This document shows positions 1 to 6,140 of a stretch of 7,345 bases of DNA, piece by piece; position 1 is the first letter of the stretch; each line of letters opens with the position of its first letter. The translations under genes and the position numbers were made by a program. The notes beneath the pieces were generated by a model. That model was not told where the DNA came from. It saw only the letters and a program-made list of their open reading frames with translations, and made no database searches. This DNA is from Pelotomaculum sp. Lineage in GTDB: Bacteria > Bacillota > Desulfotomaculia > Desulfotomaculales > Pelotomaculaceae. The stretch spans positions 1 through 7,345 of the forward strand of contig DNIT01000203.1 of NCBI GenBank assembly GCA_003489345.1, read 5' to 3'.

Positions 1-37
1 TGGTAGCCCCAAGAGAATACCATTTAATCCCCACAAG

Positions 38-1510
38 CTACAGAGATAGTTCTTTGAATTCGACCTCCGTTCTATCTGGGTAGACAAGCACTTGTTTTAT
101 CGTTTTCCTTATTGCTGCCAAACACTGAACCTCATCGTTCCGGTCAAATTTAATTTCTTTTTGTTCACGCAAAAAATCGACAAGCCTTTGCTTGTCTAAT
201 AAATCTATGGGCACGCCAGCTTTTTTAACTTCTTCTTTCAATTGGTCACGCCGTTTTCCCGCTTCATTTAACTTGCTTGCTAATAATCTCGGGTCGGCAC
301 CGCTTGCGATAGCATTAGTGAGATTATGCAACTCCTTTTCGGTTTTCGTTAGTAATTTACGCAATTCTTTTTGTCTGTCATTTTTCTCGAAGTCTTTTTT
401 TAACTTAGTTATCAATTTATCTGCCATGGATTCAGGATTTTTAATAGATGCCGCTCGTTTTTCTATTCTGCCTAATACCTCTAATTCTATAGTATTCTTG
501 GGATACCTAGTGCTGTTAGTGCATTCTTTGGTGCGTTTGGCTAATCCACATTTATAATATCCGTAAGTGGCAGAGCTATTTTTATATTTTCTGGTGTTAG
601 TATCTCCGGCCATTGCCTGTCCGCATAGACCGCAACGAATTAAGCCTGTTAACAGGTAACGTATCTGTTTACCTTCGTTTGGTCTTGGCTGACAACGGGA
701 TTTATCCATTATTTCTTGTACCTTATCAAAGGTATCTTTATCAATAATTTTGGGTATGGCATTTTCTATTCGCATAGTTTTAGTCGGATCTTCTGCCTGC
801 CTACTGCTATTAGGGCTTGTCTTGCGAAAAACAAAGGTGCCATTATACTTTTCATTCCTCAAAATATCATGTAAGGAATTAGGGCCAAAGGGACGTCCGC
901 TTTTTGTCTTATAACCCAATTTATTCAGTTCATCGGCAATCTGCTTATAACTATAGCCTTCTAGTTTTCTTTCAAATATTACTTTTATGGCTGGGGCCTC
1001 TTCTTTATTAACAATATATTTGCCGTCTTTATCTAGGCTATAACCTAACGGTGGTATTCCACCACAATGTTTTCCCTGCATAGCGTTTTCAGTATGCCCT
1101 TTCTTAACTTCTCTTGAGAGATTCTTCGAGAAATATTCTGCAAATCCTTCAAGTATGCTTTCCATTAATCCAGCTTCCGGCCCTTCGCCGAAGTCTTGCT
1201 CCACAGCTATCAAGCGCGCACGGTGTTTTTTTATCTCCCTCCTATAAAAAGCTGCGTCAAACCTATCTCTGGCGAAGCGATCTAGTTTATGGACCAAAAC
1301 TAAATCAGGACTTGTTTCGTCGAGTTCTGCGATCATACGCTGAAAATCATCTCTATTGTCGCTGGTTGCGCTTTGGGCTTCATCAACATATACTTTTGCT
1401 ATATTTATTCCGTGTTTGTTTGCATAATCATATATAACCCGGAGCTGGGCAGATATAGACTCTTCTCTTTGATTGGCCGAACTATACCTTGCATAGGCAA
1501 CCGCTCTCAT
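38..1510 (-). CDS. Large serine recombinase / phage integrase
   Basis: This 490-aa site-specific recombinase of the large serine family would integrate and excise the element through a covalent phosphoserine-DNA intermediate. The N-terminal resolvase domain (about 1-145) carries Arg8 and the expected nucleophile Ser10 in YARYSS, and the conserved HKLDRFAR block at 74-81. A recombinase domain follows (about 150-270), then a zinc ribbon with Cys293, Cys296, Cys321 and Cys330, and a Lys/Glu-rich coiled coil (about 365-430) of the kind that controls synapsis and excision. Length and domain order are typical and nothing looks broken. The ATG is preceded by GGAGGG about 10 bases upstream, placed in the 18-base gap after the nuclease stop, so the two genes are probably co-transcribed. 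Being outermost in the lysogeny block fits an integrase next to an attachment site, but the 37 bases beyond it are too short to identify one. Confidence 0.96.
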   Translation of the reverse strand: MRAVAYARYSSANQREESISAQLRVIYDYANKHGINIAKVYVDEAQSATSDNRDDFQRMIAELDETSPDLVLVHKLDRFARDRFDAAFYRREIKKHRARLIAVEQDFGEGPEAGLMESILEGFAEYFSKNLSREVKKGHTENAMQGKHCGGIPPLGYSLDKDGKYIVNKEEAPAIKVIFERKLEGYSYKQIADELNKLGYKTKSGRPFGPNSLHDILRNEKYNGTFVFRKTSPNSSRQAEDPTKTMRIENAIPKIIDKDTFDKVQEIMDKSRCQPRPNEGKQIRYLLTGLIRCGLCGQAMAGDTNTRKYKNSSATYGYYKCGLAKRTKECTNSTRYPKNTIELEVLGRIEKRAASIKNPESMADKLITKLKKDFEKNDRQKELRKLLTKTEKELHNLTNAIASGADPRLLASKLNEAGKRRDQLKEEVKKAGVPIDLLDKQRLVDFLREQKEIKFDRNDEVQCLAAIRKTIKQVLVYPDRTEVEFKELSL

Positions 1511-1528
1511 AAATGCACCCTCCTGCTG

Positions 1529-2455
1529 TTACGGCTTGCAGACCTTGCAGGGCGTATACCCTGCCGCTTTCGCATCTGTTAAACTCATAGGAATCCGGCT
1601 CTTGCTAAGATATCTACAGCCGTCCCGGTGGTACTTTGCGCCGGTATTTGTTACATAAACCGTGGCTGTTTGCGGTTCAACCTGCGGTTGCGGCTCAGGG
1701 GCAACGGTAGCTGGTGCAGGAGCCGGGGCAGGCGTAGTTACAGGCGGAGCTGCAACTGTCTCAGCGGGCTCCTCTTCGACTCCCCACAGCCCTTTATCGC
1801 TCTCCCGGGCTTCTCTCTGGAAATTGGTAAATATGTCCGCATATTTGACGTCAGGCGGGTATGTGGCGATTTGCGCATAACCTTCCAGCAGCAGCTTGGC
1901 GTTATACATTTTGGCCCGGACTTCTGCCTCATCCTCAATGTCCGTGGGCTGCTCAAGCCAGACATAACGAAGCAGCCGACCATACTTGTCGGTGTCCGAT
2001 ACATCCTTTTGCAGATAGATCGTCTGGCCGGCTTTTATTTGTGACGCGGTGTAGTCGCTGGCCAGCTTCCCGTACTCATTATTTCTGGACTCGTCCGGAT
2101 GTACTGATTCGGGCGTATCTACTAGAATCAGGCGCACCCGCTTTTCTTCGCCGGCTACATTCACGGCCAGGGTGTCCCCATCAACTACTTTTGCAACCGT
2201 GGCTTTCTCTAAGTTGACGGCATATGTATCGTTCGGCTTTTGGGCGACTGTCCGCACTGCCTGATTCGATGGAGTAATGCCCGGTTCGCCTGGCGCCGGT
2301 GCGTTTTCTACGCCTACTATCATCAGGACAAAGGCAAGCCCGGCGCCGGCCAGCCATTTCTTCCAGATGGGATTACGTTTTATCCCCATTGTAATGCTGC
2401 CTACTATGGCAACCATTGTTCCAAGCAGGCCGATAATTATCATTGCGTCCCACAT
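1529..2455 (-). CDS. Membrane-anchored thermonuclease (SNase domain) with C-terminal Cys/His domain
   Basis: A 308-aa protein with two N-terminal hydrophobic segments (about 4-22 and 34-49), an SNase domain (about 82-225), a Pro/Ala/Thr-rich linker (about 229-263) and a C-terminal Ada-like metal-binding module (about 265-308). The SNase site is intact by comparison with Staphylococcus aureus nuclease: Asp94, Asp113, Arg108, Glu116 and Arg160 correspond to Asp21, Asp40, Arg35, Glu43 and Arg87, within VDGDT, RLILVDTPE and DKYGR. A Ca2+-dependent DNA/RNA endonuclease is therefore expected. The basic loop between the two segments (Lys26, Arg27, Lys32, Lys33) favours a cytoplasmic loop, which would put the nuclease outside the membrane (inference). 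The tail has His276, Cys280, Cys303 and Cys306 and ends PCKVCKP. The ATG follows a GGGAGGGG site. The gene reads visibly more GC-rich than the membrane genes upstream. Confidence 0.93.
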   Translation of the reverse strand: MWDAMIIIGLLGTMVAIVGSITMGIKRNPIWKKWLAGAGLAFVLMIVGVENAPAPGEPGITPSNQAVRTVAQKPNDTYAVNLEKATVAKVVDGDTLAVNVAGEEKRVRLILVDTPESVHPDESRNNEYGKLASDYTASQIKAGQTIYLQKDVSDTDKYGRLLRYVWLEQPTDIEDEAEVRAKMYNAKLLLEGYAQIATYPPDVKYADIFTNFQREARESDKGLWGVEEEPAETVAAPPVTTPAPAPAPATVAPEPQPQVEPQTATVYVTNTGAKYHRDGCRYLSKSRIPMSLTDAKAAGYTPCKVCKP

Positions 2456-2468
2456 AGTTAACCCCTCC

Positions 2469-3623
2469 CTATGGTAGTGGTAGTACGATGGCCTTGGTTT
2501 CCTTTATGCTATCCGGGAGCTCTCCAACTTTCCAACCGACATCCGTTGTTTCAAGGTAATAATACCTTTTCCCATCAATCAAGTAATAAGTTCCTTCTAT
2601 GGTATCTTTCCCCAATACCCCTACGGCGCAATGGCTCGGCAGGATTACAAGGGCTGAACCATAGCCCAATTGCTTGAGTAATACTGCGGTGAGAATTGCG
2701 GTATCTTCACAGTCGCCTTTTCTTTCAAAGAACGTTTCAATCGGATAACGCGGATATTCGTCATACCCGGATGATATGGAATCAGATACATAAGGGAAGC
2801 TTTGCACAAAAGCTATTGCCAGATAGGGTATCTCTTCTCTTGGTATTCCTTCCCTAGTTGCTATTTCTGTTATCTCTTTCGCTAATGCTTCTATCATATA
2901 CAGGCTGTCCTCGTCGGTACAATAAGTTAGAACGTAGTCTAACTGATTTCTATGCGGATGCGGCATTTCACGGTAGTGATCGAGAATTATTTCTACTGCC
3001 CGTTGGGTGACGCCAGAATCCCATGACCATTGATTTCCGCCGTATGTCCACTCATAAAGGGGAATGGGGGTATCATCTTCTGTGGCGGGTTGTGGTGTTG
3101 GGGTTGGCCCGTAATAACCATCTGAATAGTCCGGTACGGTTAGTGGCTGTCCGTCATCCCATGATATCTGTATGGTTTGGGTTTCGGTACTCCAATAAAC
3201 CTCTGCCCCAAAAGCCTCCGCAACGTAGCGGGCAGGTAGAAAAGTCCGATCATCTCGCACTGTGGGCGCAACATCCATAACAATAGGGGAGCCGTTACTT
3301 CGCAGTATTGTGTTGCTGCCCACCCGTAGGCTTATCTCGCCGTAGCCGCTTTTAGATAGGAATATTTCCTGCGTGGGTTCGTTCCAAATGATGTTGTTAT
3401 CATGGACGCCTAACCCATAGGCCAAAAACCTTAACGGTATATAAATCCTGCCATTTTCTATAAATGGAGAGACATCCATTTCGTACAGATAACCTTCGCA
3501 CCAATATGTAGGCGAATTTGGCCCGAATGTAGCATGGCACGTAAATACTGCTTGCGCCGGCTTTGGCATGGCGAAAACCAGCAGTACTAAAACCATGCCC
3601 ACTGCCAATAATTTTTTACGCAT
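2469..3623 (-). CDS. Secreted copper-amine-oxidase-N / transglutaminase-like protein
   Basis: A 384-aa exported protein. The signal peptide runs to about residue 25 (AQA before VFTC). Next is a copper amine oxidase N-terminal-like stalk (about 44-155) in two similar units, containing IYIPLRFLAYGLG and TFLPARYVAEAFGA. A Pro/Thr linker follows (about 171-187), then a transglutaminase-like cysteine-peptidase-fold domain (about 200-384). Catalytic candidates are Cys305 in KGDCEDTA, His331 in PSHCAVGV and an acid at Glu358 or Asp361 in YYLETTDVG. The stalk is common in cell-envelope proteins of Clostridia and here probably works as an envelope-binding or spacer domain, not as an oxidase. The substrate is unknown; proteolysis or crosslinking at the cell surface is possible. 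The start is the ATG at 3623, seven bases after AAAGGAGG; a TTG directly upstream would add one residue but is too close to the ribosome site. The stop lies 13 bases before the nuclease start, so the two are likely in one operon. Confidence 0.9.
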   Translation of the reverse strand: MRKKLLAVGMVLVLLVFAMPKPAQAVFTCHATFGPNSPTYWCEGYLYEMDVSPFIENGRIYIPLRFLAYGLGVHDNNIIWNEPTQEIFLSKSGYGEISLRVGSNTILRSNGSPIVMDVAPTVRDDRTFLPARYVAEAFGAEVYWSTETQTIQISWDDGQPLTVPDYSDGYYGPTPTPQPATEDDTPIPLYEWTYGGNQWSWDSGVTQRAVEIILDHYREMPHPHRNQLDYVLTYCTDEDSLYMIEALAKEITEIATREGIPREEIPYLAIAFVQSFPYVSDSISSGYDEYPRYPIETFFERKGDCEDTAILTAVLLKQLGYGSALVILPSHCAVGVLGKDTIEGTYYLIDGKRYYYLETTDVGWKVGELPDSIKETKAIVLPLP

Positions 3624-3657
3624 CAAACCCCTCCTTTAAAAAAGCCCTGCATTTTAC

Positions 3658-3915
3658 CTATGGTTTGCAGACCTTGCATGGAACGTACCCAGCTTCCTCT
3701 GCATCATTCTTCGTGCTGAACCATATTTCGTTTTCGGGCTTTATTTTGCCTGCCCACTGGCAATCTGGGTAATGGTATTTATCGCTGTTAATGCTGCCTA
3801 CATATTGCTGCTGGGTTGGTGTAATGGTTTCCTGAGTATTGGCACAACCAACAAGCAAGGAGAGCAACAAGAGCAACGCCAAAAGCGTTTTAGTTAAATT
3901 AAAAATCCTTATCAT
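3658..3915 (-). CDS. Small lipoprotein with Ada-like Cys/His domain
   Basis: An 85-aa protein with a lipoprotein signal peptide: a hydrophobic stretch (about 8-22) ending in the lipobox LVGC, with Cys24 as the expected lipidated residue. The mature part is essentially one Ada-like metal-binding module (about 38-85) with ligand candidates His48, Cys52, Cys80 and Cys83, ending PCKVCKP exactly as the nuclease encoded two genes downstream does. The module may bind zinc and could be a protein- or DNA-interaction domain on the outer face of the membrane; its role is not known. I chose the ATG at 3915, preceded by AAGGAGG about 12 bases upstream. An in-frame ATG at 3948 has no ribosome site and would add a non-signal-like stretch before the hydrophobic core. 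The start overlaps the end of the upstream membrane gene by 17 bases, suggesting translational coupling. Confidence 0.85.
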   Translation of the reverse strand: MIRIFNLTKTLLALLLLLSLLVGCANTQETITPTQQQYVGSINSDKYHYPDCQWAGKIKPENEIWFSTKNDAEEAGYVPCKVCKP

Positions 3916-4174
3916 ATGTACTATATGCCTCCTTGGCCAGTTCGTCATATCGGATTACGGTTGTCCCGATAGCGAATAATACTATGCCAGCTATTAACGG
4001 AATAATTGTTTTTTCGTTTGTTATTTCTCCAGTCGTAGGGCTATATGCTGAAACTGAGTTAAAGAATATCCCTGTAACAAGTAACGGCCATCTAAAGAAT
4101 TTTATCAGCCAAAGTATAGGCCTACCTATAAAGGCGACCATAATACCTTCAAGAAAATAAATAAACGATCTCAT
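3899..4174 (-). CDS. Small membrane protein, function unknown
   Basis: I do not recognise this 91-aa protein. It has hydrophobic segments at about 4-25, 28-45 and 56-75, so two or three membrane spans, with an Arg/Lys-rich turn (RPILWLIKFFRW) between the first two. The segment 45-56 is polar (SPTTGEITNEKT) and the tail is acidic (YDELAKEAYSTYDKDF). The ATG at 4174 sits seven bases after GGGAG; a GTG one codon earlier is also possible but closer to the ribosome site. It overlaps the lipoprotein gene by 17 bases and belongs to the minus-strand cargo block. A role in superinfection exclusion, or as a partner of the lipoprotein, is only a guess from position. Confidence 0.75.
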   Translation of the reverse strand: MRSFIYFLEGIMVAFIGRPILWLIKFFRWPLLVTGIFFNSVSAYSPTTGEITNEKTIIPLIAGIVLFAIGTTVIRYDELAKEAYSTYDKDF

Positions 4175-4186
4175 CACATTTCTCCC

Positions 4187-4222
4187 TTACATATAATATT
4201 CCTTAACCGTCCGTCTCCGCAT
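4187..4222 (-). CDS. Possible 11-codon leader peptide
   Basis: The tiny frame MRRRTVKEYYM begins at an ATG five bases after AGAAAGGAGG, the strongest ribosome site in this block, and stops 12 bases before the ATG of the 91-aa membrane gene. Its stop codon is followed directly by that gene's GGGAG site, an arrangement compatible with translational coupling or a leader peptide. It is highly basic (three consecutive Arg). It could equally be the remnant of a truncated gene or a chance match; length alone cannot decide. Confidence 0.3.
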   Translation of the reverse strand: MRRRTVKEYYM

Positions 4223-4252
4223 AAAATCCTCCTTTCTAATGAAGGTGAAAGA

Positions 4253-4264
4253 ACCTTATAAGGT
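4253..4264. repeat. Perfect 12-bp palindrome ACCTTATAAGGT
   Basis: A fully self-complementary 12-mer in the gap between the two upper membrane genes (4223-4311). A further AAGGT at 4242-4246 could pair with its left arm, giving two mutually exclusive small hairpins just ahead of the AGAAAGGAGG site. It has no T-run and so does not look like a terminator. It might be an operator or a small attenuator. A weak minus-strand promoter candidate lies just upstream (TTGATA at 4310-4315, TATTAT at 4285-4290, a long 19-base spacer). Nothing else is seen in this gap. Confidence 0.35.
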
Positions 4265-4311
4265 ATTTACATATGCTAAAATAAATAATATTTCTATAGA
4301 GAAAACAGTTA

Positions 4312-4761
4312 TCAATGTTCCCTATCATCATATACAGAACTAGGTTCAGGGGAAATGGATGCTTTTGCTTCATCTTTATATAACATACTGCTGTAGTAAA
4401 TTAAAATTCCTATAAGTATAAGGTCATTAATGACGATGTCCCAAACAGAACCATTGATAGTTCCGTTTAAAATTGCATAAATCATTGAGAATAGCGCTAA
4501 CCCACCTATTAGAGAATTAACAATTATAGAAGATAAAAACTTATAGGTTGGAACGATGGTGTAAAAAACAACAACAAAAATACCTGTTTCGGCCACAGTC
4601 CATATTATGTGGCTCCAAAAATCGCTTTTTGATGGATCTATCCCGTTCCACATTTGATAAACAATAATCGCTATACCGCTTCCCAACCATGCCGCTAAAA
4701 CTGCCGTTGGCAAGGCTAATATCCACCTTAGCCAATGCGGTATTTTGTTAATATAATCCAC
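4312..4761 (-). CDS. Four-span membrane protein, function unknown
   Basis: A 149-aa AT-rich gene product with four predicted spans at about 12-36, 50-70, 75-98 and 107-126, and a polar, acidic C-terminal tail (about 129-149). The opening IPHWLRWILALPTAVLAAW resembles the start of many small uncharacterised Bacillota membrane proteins. The start is GTG, nine bases after AGGAGG; no ATG occurs before residue 37, so GTG is well supported. The gene follows the other four- or five-span membrane gene by 31 bases and is probably in the same transcript. The position between repressor and integrase suggests a phage cargo or exclusion protein, but no function can be read from the sequence. Confidence 0.8.
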   Translation of the reverse strand: MDYINKIPHWLRWILALPTAVLAAWLGSGIAIIVYQMWNGIDPSKSDFWSHIIWTVAETGIFVVVFYTIVPTYKFLSSIIVNSLIGGLALFSMIYAILNGTINGSVWDIVINDLILIGILIYYSSMLYKDEAKASISPEPSSVYDDREH

Positions 4762-4792
4762 GGCCTAATTCCTCCTAAGCCTTTGTAACTAC

Positions 4793-5227
4793 CTAATATC
4801 CTAATATGCGCAACTTAGCGCTTTTATAGGTTTGGGCAATGCCTAGTAATATTCCGACAATACATATACCCTTAACAAATATTGAATCTGCTAAAGAAAA
4901 ATTACCTGCATACAAGACAATAAAGAAAACGGAAAGCAGGATACCCAATAATGTAGAAAATAAATCATCCGAAGCAATTACGAAATACCATAAAATTGAT
5001 TGTTGATAATAAATTAGCAGCACCGGGAAAAACAAAATTGCCGGTAAAAGATTAAAAACCTTTCCGCTAATTGCCCATAAAATTATGCACAATATAGAAG
5101 CTAAGAGAGTTCGCAGAATCAAAATCAAAAATTGTTTTATGACGTTTGATGCCCCCTTCTGCCGCATCAATTCAAATGCAGTCCAAATTAATGAAACTAT
5201 CAGCCCAAATCGGATCCCTATAGGCAA
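4793..5227 (-). CDS. Multi-span membrane protein, function unknown
   Basis: A 144-aa hydrophobic protein with four or five spans (about 3-21, 32-53, 57-82, 90-108, 115-132) and basic cytoplasmic-like segments (MRQKG near 21-25, YKSAKLR near 134-140). I do not recognise a family. The proposed start is TTG at 5227, four bases after GGGG, which is short. An ATG at residue 21 has no ribosome site and would remove the first span. The TTG lies in the 3' arm of a 7-bp hairpin (5223-5257), so initiation may be structurally controlled. It is the first gene of the membrane block and lies directly downstream of the structured RNA at 5347-5515. The start is the least certain part of the call. Confidence 0.65.
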   Translation of the reverse strand: MPIGIRFGLIVSLIWTAFELMRQKGASNVIKQFLILILRTLLASILCIILWAISGKVFNLLPAILFFPVLLIYYQQSILWYFVIASDDLFSTLLGILLSVFFIVLYAGNFSLADSIFVKGICIVGILLGIAQTYKSAKLRILGY

Positions 5228-5257
5228 AGATCCCCACTGTCACAAATTACCTTTGCC
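5223..5257 (-). promoter_or_regulatory. Start-codon-sequestering hairpin
   Basis: GGCAAAG (minus strand, 5257-5251) pairs perfectly over 7 bp with CUUUGCC (5229-5223). The UUG start codon of the membrane gene (5227-5225) is inside the 3' arm, and its GGGGA ribosome site (5235-5231) is in the loop. The loop also carries GUGACAGU (5243-5236), the exact complement of ACUGUCAC in the first hairpin of the upstream structured RNA. This geometry resembles a translational switch; the regulatory role is inference. Confidence 0.5.
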
Positions 5258-5346
5258 CTGACATTCCACATATTGCTATACTCGCATGTGTGGTTCCGAA
5301 CTGAATAATCGCTTGCTTCTTCCTTGTGGTGGAGGATAAGATATTA

Positions 5347-5515
5347 GGAGGCGACGAACCACGTTTTCAGTCAACCAGGATAATGATTATAAGCACAGAG
5401 CCGTGCCTATAATAGGTAGTTTTGGAAGCCTGCCAGTTATCCTGGTTGCCTATTTCCTGTCTCTTAACCGCGATCGTGACAGTTAATATCACAGAATTCA
5501 TGGTTCGCCCCTCCC
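5347..5515 (-). ncRNA. Structured RNA or long structured leader, class unknown
   Basis: Read on the minus strand, this stretch folds by eye into one compact nested structure. The closing stem pairs 5514-5499 (GGAGGGGCGAACCAUG) with 5363-5347 (CGUGGUUCGUCGCCUCC): 16 bp, one bulged G, two G-U pairs. Inside are hairpin A (CUGU/ACAG, 5494-5491 with 5460-5457; then UUAACUG/CGGUUAA, 5486-5480 with 5470-5464, one G-U; 9-base loop), a perfect 12-bp stem (CAACCAGGAUAA 5448-5437 with UUAUCCUGGUUG 5383-5372), and within that an 11-bp hairpin (5413-5403 with 5396-5386, one G-U, loop GGCUCU). All four wobbles are G-U only on the minus strand; on the plus strand they would be A-C mismatches, which fixes the likely sense. 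I could not match it to a known RNA class. It sits after the repressor terminator and before the membrane operon; no clear promoter is visible upstream, so it may be a free RNA or a leader. A 44-codon frame lies inside it (see rejected items). Confidence 0.7.
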
Positions 5516-5596
5516 CTTATGTATTTTGTGTACTGAATAAATAAGCCAATAAAACCACCATCCTTTCTAAAAATGTCGAATTTCCCCTAAAGACAG

Positions 5597-5622
5597 CAAA
5601 ACCCGGCCATGCCGACCGGGGT
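5597..5622 (-). terminator. Rho-independent terminator of the repressor gene
   Basis: On the minus strand CCCGGUC (5620-5614) pairs with GGCCGGG (5608-5602) around a 5-base loop (7 bp, one U-G), followed immediately by UUUU. It begins a few bases after the repressor stop codon at 5625 and should separate repressor transcription from the structured RNA and cargo genes beyond. The plus side is also followed by a T-rich run (5624-5636), so it could work in both directions. Confidence 0.75.
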
Positions 5623-5624
5623 GT

Positions 5625-6011
5625 TTACTTTTTTTGTTCCAAAACCAACATGAGTTGCCGTCGTGCCAGTTCAACAGCTTCAGCGGCTTTTTCTTCTGTT
5701 ATAAGCCCATCCCCAATGGCCTGCTTCAAGGCCATCCGTGTATCTTCCAAAATTTTATCAACATCTGAAACGCTGTAAATTTGAGCAGGTTCGTTGACTT
5801 CCAGTTTGATGTTGTCAGGAGGAACGCCTAATAATTCATCAGTTGTAACATTAAAAAACTCAGCCATAGATTTAACTAGGTTGCTATCAATTCCGCGCTT
5901 ATTGTTTTCATAAAGAGATATTGCGGTTTTGGATAAGCCAAAATATTCGCCCAATTGACTTTGGGTTAACCCCTTTTTGTTTCGTAATTTCTTCAGATTG
6001 TTTCCTGACAC
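5625..6011 (-). CDS. Xre-family phage repressor (CI-like)
   Basis: A 128-aa DNA-binding repressor that would hold the prophage silent from the adjacent operators. The N-terminal Xre helix-turn-helix (about 5-62) includes LRNKKGLTQSQLGEYFGLSKTAISLYENNKRG, with recognition helix near 27-37, and ends in the usual DELLG. The C-terminal part (about 80-126) is a charged, helical, probably dimerising segment (SVSDVDKILEDTR onward). No S24/LexA self-cleavage domain is present, so RecA-driven autocleavage is not expected. The start is GTG at 6011, five bases after AGGAGGG. The open frame continues upstream to 6197, but that extension crosses the promoters and operators and has no ribosome site. Transcribed divergently from cro, with its own terminator. 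Confidence 0.92.
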   Translation of the reverse strand: MSGNNLKKLRNKKGLTQSQLGEYFGLSKTAISLYENNKRGIDSNLVKSMAEFFNVTTDELLGVPPDNIKLEVNEPAQIYSVSDVDKILEDTRMALKQAIGDGLITEEKAAEAVELARRQLMLVLEQKK

Positions 6012-6035
6012 AATATCCCTCCTAGCATTAATCTC

Positions 6036-6064
6036 ATTGTAGTTTTCAAATAAGCAACTAGCAA
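6036..6064 (-). promoter_or_regulatory. Repressor promoter
   Basis: On the minus strand: -35 TTGCTA (6064-6059), 17-base spacer, -10 TACAAT (6041-6036). Transcription would start about 10 bases before the AGGAGGG site of the repressor. Operator 1 fills the spacer almost exactly, so occupancy should block RNA polymerase and give autoregulation. Confidence 0.75.
6043..6059 (+). promoter_or_regulatory. Operator 1 (17 bp)
   Basis: TTTTCAAATAAGCAACT, 14/17 identical to operator 3, placed in the -35/-10 spacer of the repressor promoter. Confidence 0.75.
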
Positions 6065-6067
6065 GTG

Positions 6068-6084
6068 AGTTGCCATATTGAAAA
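6068..6084 (-). promoter_or_regulatory. Operator 2 (17 bp)
   Basis: On the minus strand TTTTCAATATGGCAACT, differing from operator 3 at one base only. It lies just upstream of the repressor promoter, between the two promoters, in the opposite orientation to operator 1. Confidence 0.8.
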
Positions 6085-6102
6085 ATTTTTATGTAAAACC
6101 TA

Positions 6103-6130
6103 TTGCAATTTTCAAAATGGCAACTATAAT
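6103..6130 (+). promoter_or_regulatory. Early (cro) promoter
   Basis: -35 TTGCAA (6103-6108), 16-base spacer, perfect -10 TATAAT (6125-6130). It would start near 6137 and drive cro and the genes to its right. Operator 3 occupies the spacer and overlaps the first base of the -10. By consensus this is the strongest promoter in the window. Confidence 0.88.
6109..6125 (+). promoter_or_regulatory. Operator 3 (17 bp)
   Basis: TTTTCAAAATGGCAACT, the best representative of the set, exactly within the spacer of the early promoter. It is placed relative to cro as operator 1 is to the repressor promoter. Confidence 0.8.
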
Positions 6131-6140
6131 AGTAGTTAAG

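Noticed and set aside
1..37. Attachment site beside the integrase
   Set aside because: Only 37 bases are available and no matching core exists elsewhere in the window to compare with.
192..557. Plus-strand open frame over the integrase gene
   Set aside because: It is an antisense shadow with no ribosome site and no family resemblance; the integrase on the other strand is intact and well conserved. The same applies to the plus-strand frames over the nuclease and transglutaminase genes.
5266..5293. Hairpin CCACATAT...ATGTGTGG
   Set aside because: It has a wobble only on the plus strand and a C-A mismatch on the minus strand, the opposite of the main RNA, and no T-run. Too weak to call alone.
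5367..5501. A 44-codon minus-strand frame (MNSVILTV...IIIILVD) with an apparent GGGGAGGGG ribosome site
   Set aside because: Its ribosome site and ATG are the 5' arm of the 16-bp closing stem, and the frame is made almost wholly of paired elements of the structured RNA. The stems explain the sequence better than a protein does. A dual-function RNA cannot be excluded.
5517..5561. A 14-codon minus-strand frame MVVLLAYLFSTQNT before the structured RNA
   Set aside because: The AGAAAGGA motif abuts the ATG, too close for initiation, and nothing else supports it.
5228..5624. Retron or other reverse-transcriptase-linked RNA
   Set aside because: No reverse transcriptase gene is in the window.
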